Positions 17,019 through 22,829 of a stretch of 35,060 nucleotides of DNA are shown one piece after another (position 1 is the first letter of the stretch; every line of letters starts with the position of its first letter). The stretch is from an uncultured Algimonas sp. (GTDB lineage Bacteria; Pseudomonadota; Alphaproteobacteria; Caulobacterales; Maricaulaceae). Location: the NCBI GenBank assembly GCA_937923575.1, contig CALDUL010000031.1, positions 1 to 35,060 of the forward strand, given 5' to 3'. Position numbers and translations under genes: made by a program. The notes under the pieces were generated by a model. That model was not told where the DNA came from, ran no database searches, and worked only from the letters and a program-made list of their open reading frames with translations.

Positions 17019-17672
17019 ATGCGGTCTGACGCTCCATATTCCTCTCGGCTGTCGACCGTGTTGCAGACGGCCTCCGTGCCGCTGGCCCAACAGCTCGGCG
17101 TGACGGACGAAAAGCTCCTGTCCGACAATGAGGAGAAGGCCGCGGAGATTACCCGTCTGCGCCTGCGCGTGCTGGAATTGGAACGGGCCGTGGATATGGA
17201 CCCGCTGCTCGATCTCTATAATCGCCGCGCCTTCCTGCGCGAAATACGGCGCGCCCAGACGGTGATGGAACGCTACGACATGCTGTCGTCGATCATCTTC
17301 TTCGATCTGGACGGGTTCAAGCGGGTCAATGACCTCTATGGACACGGTGTCGGCGATGCGCTGCTGGCACAGGTCGCACGCGTACTCAGCGACGGCGTGC
17401 GCGATTGCGACATGGTCGCCAGGCTGGGCGGCGATGAGTTCGGCGTGCTGCTCTTCCGCTCCGATCCCGATGTCGCGCGCGCCAAGGCCAATGCGCTGGC
17501 CTGCAAGATTTCAGCCGCTGGGCTGGACCATCCCGACGGGGCGATCCGTGCGATGGCCAGCTGGGGTGTGGCCCCGTGCGAGCCGGGCGACACGGTAGAG
17601 GCCGTGCTCGATCGCGCGGACCGCGCCATGTATCTGGACAAGAAAAAACCCGAAGGGTTCCTGCGCGCCTGA
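17019..17672 (+). CDS. Cytoplasmic GGDEF diguanylate cyclase with I-site
   Basis: A 217-residue protein that should make cyclic di-GMP from two GTP. A coiled-coil-like helix covers about residues 25-60 (NEEKAAEITRLRLRVLELERAV). The GGDEF domain follows, starting DPLLDLYNRRAF. It has the metal/GTP site IIFFDLDGFKRVND and the intact active loop RLGGDEFGVLL (GGDEF at 137-141). The product-inhibition I-site RDCD (128-131) sits exactly five residues before GGDEF, as in PleD. There is no transmembrane segment or receiver domain. The ATG at 17019 has AGAGGG five bases upstream. The layout of a coiled coil plus one GGDEF resembles Caulobacter DgcB, but orthology is not shown. It may tie to the envelope/BcsB-like gene only speculatively. 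Confidence 0.92.
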   Translation: MRSDAPYSSRLSTVLQTASVPLAQQLGVTDEKLLSDNEEKAAEITRLRLRVLELERAVDMDPLLDLYNRRAFLREIRRAQTVMERYDMLSSIIFFDLDGFKRVNDLYGHGVGDALLAQVARVLSDGVRDCDMVARLGGDEFGVLLFRSDPDVARAKANALACKISAAGLDHPDGAIRAMASWGVAPCEPGDTVEAVLDRADRAMYLDKKKPEGFLRA

Positions 17673-17699
17673 GCATTGGTCAGGCAATAATGTAGGAAT

Positions 17700-17948
17700 T
17701 CAGGCGATGATGTCGGGCGTCAGCTCGTCTTCCAGCGCGCGAATGCGGTCCTTGAGCGCCAGCTTCACCTTCTTCATCCGGCGTATCTTCAGCATGTCCG
17801 CAACGCCGGTCTCGATCAGGGCATCGATCTCCCGGTCGATCGAACGGTGCTCGCGACGTAGCGCGGCGAGGCGCTCTTCGTCGCTCGGCGCGTCGGCATC
17901 GACGTCGTGCTCAGACGCGTCATCAGGGCTACCTTGCTCATCCTTCAC
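17700..17948 (-). CDS. DUF465 (YdcH-like) small protein
   Basis: An 82-residue protein with an acidic disordered N-terminus (residues 1-25) and the DUF465 helical hairpin: 'LAALRREHRSIDREIDALI', 'ADMLKIRRMKKVKLALKDRIRALE', ending 'LTPDIIA'. The 'LKK-x-KL-x-LKD-x-I' core identifies the family. Its function is unknown. It diverges from a second, shorter DUF465 gene 66 bases away. Confidence 0.88.
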   Translation of the reverse strand: MKDEQGSPDDASEHDVDADAPSDEERLAALRREHRSIDREIDALIETGVADMLKIRRMKKVKLALKDRIRALEDELTPDIIA

Positions 17949-18014
17949 GAAGCCCGTCTAGCGAGCGGGCCGGAATTATGCTAGCGCGGAGCCATCATGA
18001 AATAGGAGAGAACA

Positions 18015-18200
18015 ATGGCATTATCGGCCCGTCTTGAATCACTGCAGCAGCGCCACGGCGCACTCGATGATCAGATTAACCGAGAAATGCGAAGTCCTCT
18101 TCCCGATCAGGTGCGTGTCGCGCAGCTGAAGAAACAGAAGCTCCAGATCAAGGACACTATTGCCCAGACCGGAGCGATGATGGACGGAGACATGATCTAG
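18015..18200 (+). CDS. DUF465 (YdcH-like) small protein
   Basis: A 61-residue protein that is almost entirely the DUF465 helical hairpin (RLESLQQRHGALDDQINRE, then VAQLKKQKLQIKDTIAQ). The 'LKKQKLQIKD' core matches the neighbour encoded at 17700-17948, so the two are paralogs in divergent orientation. The start has a strong AGGAGA ribosome-binding site six bases upstream. It is followed by a clear Rho-independent terminator. Confidence 0.88.
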   Translation: MALSARLESLQQRHGALDDQINREMRSPLPDQVRVAQLKKQKLQIKDTIAQTGAMMDGDMI

Positions 18201-18224
18201 CGGATGACCGCGAGCGAGTAGGAG

Positions 18225-18249
18225 AGCCCGCGCCGGACGCGGGCTTTTT
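18225..18249 (+). terminator. Rho-independent terminator after the DUF465 gene
   Basis: An 8-bp perfect stem (AGCCCGCG / CGCGGGCT) with a 5-base loop is followed directly by a T run. It lies 24 bases after the DUF465 stop codon. Confidence 0.9.
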
Positions 18250-18274
18250 CATGCGCGCGGACTTTTTGTTGGAA

Positions 18275-18847
18275 TCAGCCTACGCGAAAGCGTTTCGCCT
18301 GCGCCTTGGCGCCATGCCACGCGCGACCACGCCGCTTATACTTTCCGCGCGGCGCTCGCACGGCGGGTTTACGCCCGCGCGGTTTCTCGCCCCGCATACG
18401 CAATGACGCATCATTGAGCGCCCAGAGGTCCGCTTCGCCCGACAGCACGTCCTCGCCCAGATCGATGGCGGTTTGCAGCACGGGTAAGGGTGTGTTCTTC
18501 CAGGCGGGCGATTGAATGGCCTTTCGCCACATCACGCCGCAGGCATTGTCCAACAGGATGCGTGCAAAGCAGTGGTTCAGATAGACTGGCCAGCCTGTCT
18601 TGCGGCGCGCGCGTGCGGGCAGCCGCTCGTCCACCAGCTCTCGCCAGCGCGCGCGGATTTCCGCCTCCTCATCGTCGATCTCGTCGAACATGAACTCCAT
18701 CAGCATGGGCGAGCACTTCCCTGTGATACGCGGTAGCACCGCGATGTTTCCGACCAGCGGCAACGCCGCGATGGCTTCACGAAGCGGCAACGCCGCCGGA
18801 TCTTGTATGCGTTCCGTCCCCGCGCCCACAGAGTCGAAGGCGCGCAT
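18275..18847 (-). CDS. Conserved-looking basic protein of unknown function
   Basis: A 190-residue protein. The middle has a distinct motif-rich block: 'PVYLNHCFARILLDNACGVMWR', 'SPAWKNTPLPVLQTAIDLGEDVLSGEADLWALNDASLRMRGE'. The C-terminal 35 residues are very basic (Lys/Arg/Gly-rich, ending AKRFRVG), suggesting nucleic-acid binding or a disordered tail. No transmembrane segment or signal peptide is seen. The 'NHCFARILLDNA' block looks like a conserved helical core with a possible functional His-Cys pair, but I cannot name the family. The ATG at 18847 is preferred over the TTG at 18862. A Pho-box-like repeat lies 40 bases upstream, but oriented towards the opposite gene. Confidence 0.7.
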   Translation of the reverse strand: MRAFDSVGAGTERIQDPAALPLREAIAALPLVGNIAVLPRITGKCSPMLMEFMFDEIDDEEAEIRARWRELVDERLPARARRKTGWPVYLNHCFARILLDNACGVMWRKAIQSPAWKNTPLPVLQTAIDLGEDVLSGEADLWALNDASLRMRGEKPRGRKPAVRAPRGKYKRRGRAWHGAKAQAKRFRVG

Positions 18848-18887
18848 CGTTGGCAAGCGCAAAGCGCAGACCGCCCGCGCGACCAGT

Positions 18888-18905
18888 GTGTCACAGTGCT
18901 GTCAC
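18888..18905 (+). promoter_or_regulatory. Pho-box-like direct repeat (distal)
   Basis: GTGTCAC-AGTG-CTGTCAC: two 7-base units on an 11-base period, matching 13 of 18 positions of the E. coli PhoB consensus CTGTCATAWAWCTGTCAY. It lies between the divergent unknown gene (18275-18847) and the TPR gene, and the orientation points to the TPR gene. Confidence 0.5.
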
Positions 18906-18975
18906 GCAATCACGACCGTTCGGATCACGAAAATACAAGGGTTTAGCGCTCTGATTGTCGGCTATGTGACGGCGA

Positions 18976-18993
18976 ATGTCATAGAACTGTCTT
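18976..18993 (+). promoter_or_regulatory. Pho-box-like direct repeat (middle)
   Basis: ATGTCAT-AGAA-CTGTCTT: two 7-base units with a 4-base A-rich spacer, matching 15 of 18 consensus positions. It begins 42 bases, about four helical turns, upstream of the next box, so both could sit on one face of the helix. Confidence 0.65.
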
Positions 18994-19017
18994 TTTTCTT
19001 GACCGCGTTCGCAGTGT

Positions 19018-19035
19018 CTGTCATTTAACTGTCAC
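19018..19035 (+). promoter_or_regulatory. Pho box, near-perfect match
   Basis: CTGTCAT-TTAA-CTGTCAC matches 17 of 18 positions of the PhoB consensus CTGTCATAWAWCTGTCAY; the only mismatch is the first spacer base. It ends 94 bases before the TPR gene ATG. A weak -35-like TTGACC lies at 18999-19004, and I see no clear -10, which is normal for an activator-dependent promoter. Confidence 0.82.
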
Positions 19036-19129
19036 ACACTGATGACTCCGACCCGCAGCCGGCGTGGATCGGAGCCGAAACAAAATGCCGGTGCCAGACA
19101 CTTCGGGTCTGTAACTGAAAGTCTTCGCC

Positions 19130-19687
19130 ATGAACTTTGCCACAAAACTCACCGCTTCTCTTGCTGTCATCGCTTTGTCCGCCGCGCCCGCTCTTGCGGG
19201 TGACCGCGCATCCGACATGCGCACGACCGCTCTGTCCGGCCAATCCTCCGCGCTGATTGCGGATTGTACCTCTGAAACCGCGTCATCTCGCGCCGTTCGC
19301 GCCTGCACCAAGGCCGCGCGTCTCGCCAATACTCCCGACGTTCGTGGCGAGCTGATCGCGCGCCGGGGCCTGCACCGCCTGGCGCTCGGCCAGTTCGACA
19401 AGGCAGGCACGGACTTCGAGCGCGCCGGATCGCTGACGGGCGACACCAGCCTTGCCTCGCTCGGCACGGGTTTTGCGGCGATGATGGAAAAAGACCTGCC
19501 GCGCGCACGCTCAGCCTTTGATGATTGCAGCAATTTCGGCCCGCTGGCCCCGCTCGCGCAATATGGTCTTGGTCTGTCCTACCAGATGAGCGGCGACACC
19601 GGCATGGCGCGCGAGGCCTATGCGGCCGCACTGGAAATGCGTCCCGGTTGGGCCGTGGCGACCGAACAGCTGGCCAGCCTCGGCTAA
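19130..19687 (+). CDS. Exported small TPR-repeat protein
   Basis: A 185-residue protein with a Sec signal peptide (hydrophobic LTASLAVIALSAAPALA, cleavage after ALA near residue 23), so it is periplasmic. The mature part has a Cys46/Cys59 pair that could form a disulfide ('ALIADCTSE...RAVRACTKAARL'). Two or three TPR-like helical hairpins follow: about residues 73-103 (ELIARRGLHRLALGQFDKAGTDFERA), 107-135, and 141-173 (PLAQYGLGLSYQMSGDTGMAREAYAAALEMRPGW). TPR proteins of this size usually act as protein-protein adaptors. The upstream region holds two or three Pho-box-like repeats and the gene ends in its own terminator, so it is a separate unit, probably induced by phosphate starvation. No specific partner is known. 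Confidence 0.85.
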   Translation: MNFATKLTASLAVIALSAAPALAGDRASDMRTTALSGQSSALIADCTSETASSRAVRACTKAARLANTPDVRGELIARRGLHRLALGQFDKAGTDFERAGSLTGDTSLASLGTGFAAMMEKDLPRARSAFDDCSNFGPLAPLAQYGLGLSYQMSGDTGMAREAYAAALEMRPGWAVATEQLASLG

Positions 19688-19710
19688 CGCCAATGCGCTC
19701 GAGCTTGGAA

Positions 19711-19745
19711 AAGCCGTCGCCCCAGGGGAGGGGCGACGGCTTTTT
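19711..19745 (+). terminator. Rho-independent terminator after the TPR gene
   Basis: An 11-bp perfect stem (GCCGTCGCCCC / GGGGCGACGGC) with a 6-base loop is followed by five T. It separates the TPR gene from the beta-helix/TonB operon. Confidence 0.93.
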
Positions 19746-19797
19746 CATGCGCGCTTGGCAACCATGGTTCCGCGCGTTTTACAATCTCGTGACACCG

Positions 19798-19837
19798 CTG
19801 TCGCGCAACTGTCGCTGGGCTTTCACAAGTCCGACAC
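19798..19837 (+). promoter_or_regulatory. Pho-box-like array, up to four 11-base-phased units
   Basis: Units CTGTCGC (19798), CTGTCGC (19809), CTTTCAC (19820) and CCGACAC (19831) follow each other with an exact 11-base period, the spacing of PhoB tandem sites. The first two form an 18-base box with 13 of 18 consensus positions. The array lies 127 bases before the beta-helix lipoprotein ATG, right after the previous terminator. Individual units are weaker than the box at 19018-19035. Confidence 0.6.
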
Positions 19838-19964
19838 GCATCGGTGACGCGTGTGTCACACAGCTCTGGCTTGAGGCCCTCGCAATAGCGAGATCCATCG
19901 ACCCGATTCTCTCGCTTAAATATCCACGCGCGGACCGCCCGCGCCGTGCTTCGCGAGATAGTCT

Positions 19965-22778
19965 ATGTTCGATACGTTCAAAACTCTTCTGCTTGCTTCC
20001 TCTGCTGCTCTGGTTCTGACAGCCTGCGGCTCGTCCGAGAGCGCAGCCCCCGGCAACCCGACACCCATCGTCATCGCCCCAACAGGCGGCGGCAACACGC
20101 CTCCGCCCGCCGACAATTTTGTCGATCTGGTGCCTGGCGGTTCCTGCCCGACGGGTACCGTGCTGGAAGACAATGATCTGTCGGACGGCAATGGCGGCTC
20201 GCTCGGCACGGTTCGCGCCTGCACCATCACGGGCACGATCTCGTCCAATCTCACCCTCCCATCCGGCATCGGTATTGCGCTCGAAGGCGCGGTCTTTGTC
20301 GGCGACGACGGCGCGAATGATGCGGTTTTGACCATTCCCGCGGGCACGACCGTATTTGGCAAGTCGGGTCAGGATTACCTCGTTGTGTCGCGCGGCTCGC
20401 AGCTGAACGTCCGGGGCTCCGCTACCAACCCTGTCATCATGACGTCGATCGAAGACGTGCTCGGCACGGTCGACCCGGTCAACGACCGTGGCCTGTGGGG
20501 CGGCGTGGTCATCAATGGCGCGGCGCCGCTGAACCGCTGCATCGACGCGACAGCCACACCCGGCACGGACGCCTGCCAACGCTCGGGCGAAGGCTCGTCC
20601 GGTCTCTATGGCGGCGGCAATACGGCCGATAACTCCGGCTCGCTGGAATATCTTCAGGTCAGATATGCCGGCAATCTCATCAACGACCAGGACGAGCTGA
20701 ACGGTATCGCCTTCCAGGGCGTCGGTTCCGGCACGACCTGCAACCACATCCAGGTCCACAACAACGCCGATGACGGCGTGGAGTTCTTCGGCGGCAATGT
20801 CGTCTGCTCCGAGCTGGTCCTCACCGGCAATGGCGACGACAGCCTCGACTGGACCGACGGCTGGCAGGGCGGCGCGCAGCGCGTCGTGATCAGCCACACG
20901 CCCGGCGCGGGCGACAACGGCATCGAGGCCGATAACCGCTCCGGCAATAATGACGTCACCCCCGTCTCTGACCCCACCATCTCGCAATTCACCTTTGTCG
21001 GCGCGGAAGGCGACATCGGCATTCTGGCGCGCGAAGGCACCGCAGGCCGGATCGTCAACGGCATCATCACAGACTTTCCTGATGCGGGCATCGACGTGGA
21101 CGACGGCTCGACCCTGCGCAATTTGCAGGACGGCTCGCTCTCCTTCGCATCGCTCTTCCTCGACAATCCGACCAATGTGCTCTCGGGTGACAATGGAGAG
21201 ACGGTCGCGACCGACACCATCATCCTCGGCAGCGACAATGTGGTGACGGGCAATAGCTCGCTCACCGACCGCTACTTCCCCGGCGCAAATGAGCAGGCCG
21301 TGGACAGCGACGATGTGTCGATGGTTCCGGGCTTCACATCCTATGACTACATCGGCGCATTCGCTGCGGACGAGAGCGTCGACAACAACTGGGCGCGCGG
21401 CTGGACTTTCGCGCTGTTCGAAAGCCCGACCGAATGTCCCGCCGGCACGACAGCCACCGGCACAGTGCAGGCACAGCGCCCGATCTGCGCCATCTCGGGC
21501 ACGATCGAGACCAATGTCCGGCTGAACAACAATTTCATCTACCAGCTCGAAGGCGCGGTCTTCGTGGGCCGCGATGCGGGTGCAGATCCGGCGGCTCCCG
21601 CTGCTGACGCCAACCCCGTCACCCTGACCATCGATGCAGGCACGACCGTGTTCGGCGCAACGGGCGAAGATTATATCGTCGTCTCGCGCGGCTCGCAGCT
21701 GCGTTCCAACGGAACGGCCGCTGCGCCCGTGGTTCTGACCAGCCGCGCCGATGTCTTCGGCACGGCGAACCCTGTCACGGACCGCGGCGAATGGGGCGGG
21801 CTGATCATCAATGGCCGCGCGCCGATCAACCGCTGCATCGACTCGACCGCCACGCCCGGCACGACGGGCTGCGAGCGCTCGGGCGAGGGCTCATCGGGCC
21901 TCTACGGCGGCGGCACGTCCACTGATAATTCGGGCAATCTCTTCTACACTCGCGTTCAATACGCCGGGAACCTGATCAATGACGAAGACGAGCTGAACGG
22001 CATCGCCTTCCAGGGCGTCGGCTCGGGCACGCAGGTCGATTTCGTCCAGGTCCACAACAATGTCGATGACGGCGTCGAGTTCTTCGGCGGCACGGTCAAT
22101 GCCAAGCACCTGGTGCTGACGGGTATCGGCGACGACAGCATCGACTGGACCGATGGCTGGACCGGTAATCTACAATACGCTATCGTCGATCAGGCCGACG
22201 GCATTGGCGATCAGGGCATCGAGGCGGACAACCGCAGCTCGTCCAACGACGTCACCCCGCGCTCCAACCCGACCCTGTCCAACCTGACGCTCATCGGCGG
22301 CGACGGAACGGACATTGGTGTGCTGCTGCGCGAAGGCACAGCTGGCGATCTCTACAACTCGGTCATCACCAATTTCGATCAGTCCGGCTTCGACATCGAC
22401 ACGGCGGCGTCCGCCGCACAGGCGACGACTGGTGAGATCGCGTTTAACTCGGTGCTGATCGCGGGCAATGCCTCTGATCTGCAGGTTGATGGCGACACGA
22501 CCGATGCCGCGCAACAGGCCGCACTCGACAACGGCTCCAACAACCGCGTTGGCGGCGATGTGACCGACTTCGACGCGCGTCCGATCGGCGGCGACCGCTA
22601 TGCGCCCGGCGCGGCAGAAAGCGCAGTCACAGCGACCAATGTGAATGCCGTGTCCGCCTTCTTCGACGACGTCGATTACATCGGTGCGGTCGAGAGCGAA
22701 GACGACGACTGGTACCAGGGTTGGACCCTGCTGGTCGATCAGAACACAGCAACAACGACGGCGAGCGCCGGCAACTAG
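19965..22778 (+). CDS. Large outer-membrane lipoprotein of two tandem beta-helix-like modules
   Basis: A 937-residue protein. A lipoprotein signal ends in LVLTAC with Cys21, followed by Gly-Ser, so it should be sorted to the outer membrane. After a Pro/Ser-rich linker come two homologous modules of about 430 residues, starting near Cys61 and Cys491. Each has the same order of motifs: 'LEGAVFVG', 'AGTTVFG..G.DYLVVSRGSQL', 'DRGLWGGVVINGAAPLNRCID', 'GSSGLYGGG..ADNSG', 'YAGNLIND.DELNGIAFQGVGSGT', 'DDGVEFFGG', 'DDSLDWTDGW', 'GIEADNRS..NDVTP', and a C-terminal 'YIGA..........GWT'. The repeated Gly/Asn/Asp-rich rungs look like a right-handed beta-helix, and the clustered acidic residues may bind a metal such as calcium. 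It is followed by a TonB-dependent receptor 51 bases on, with a Pho-box-like array upstream. Similar modules occur next to TonB receptors in Bacteroidota (from memory). Confidence 0.85.
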   Translation: MFDTFKTLLLASSAALVLTACGSSESAAPGNPTPIVIAPTGGGNTPPPADNFVDLVPGGSCPTGTVLEDNDLSDGNGGSLGTVRACTITGTISSNLTLPSGIGIALEGAVFVGDDGANDAVLTIPAGTTVFGKSGQDYLVVSRGSQLNVRGSATNPVIMTSIEDVLGTVDPVNDRGLWGGVVINGAAPLNRCIDATATPGTDACQRSGEGSSGLYGGGNTADNSGSLEYLQVRYAGNLINDQDELNGIAFQGVGSGTTCNHIQVHNNADDGVEFFGGNVVCSELVLTGNGDDSLDWTDGWQGGAQRVVISHTPGAGDNGIEADNRSGNNDVTPVSDPTISQFTFVGAEGDIGILAREGTAGRIVNGIITDFPDAGIDVDDGSTLRNLQDGSLSFASLFLDNPTNVLSGDNGETVATDTIILGSDNVVTGNSSLTDRYFPGANEQAVDSDDVSMVPGFTSYDYIGAFAADESVDNNWARGWTFALFESPTECPAGTTATGTVQAQRPICAISGTIETNVRLNNNFIYQLEGAVFVGRDAGADPAAPAADANPVTLTIDAGTTVFGATGEDYIVVSRGSQLRSNGTAAAPVVLTSRADVFGTANPVTDRGEWGGLIINGRAPINRCIDSTATPGTTGCERSGEGSSGLYGGGTSTDNSGNLFYTRVQYAGNLINDEDELNGIAFQGVGSGTQVDFVQVHNNVDDGVEFFGGTVNAKHLVLTGIGDDSIDWTDGWTGNLQYAIVDQADGIGDQGIEADNRSSSNDVTPRSNPTLSNLTLIGGDGTDIGVLLREGTAGDLYNSVITNFDQSGFDIDTAASAAQATTGEIAFNSVLIAGNASDLQVDGDTTDAAQQAALDNGSNNRVGGDVTDFDARPIGGDRYAPGAAESAVTATNVNAVSAFFDDVDYIGAVESEDDDWYQGWTLLVDQNTATTTASAGN

Positions 22779-22829
22779 GCCGCCTCGCATACTCCCCTTC
22801 GAACGATACTGAACGCACTGGACACGATC

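Noticed and set aside
18863-19129. Possible small gene in this intergenic stretch
   Set aside because: The open frames have no ribosome-binding site or protein-like composition, and the region is occupied by Pho-like repeats and promoter-like sequence.
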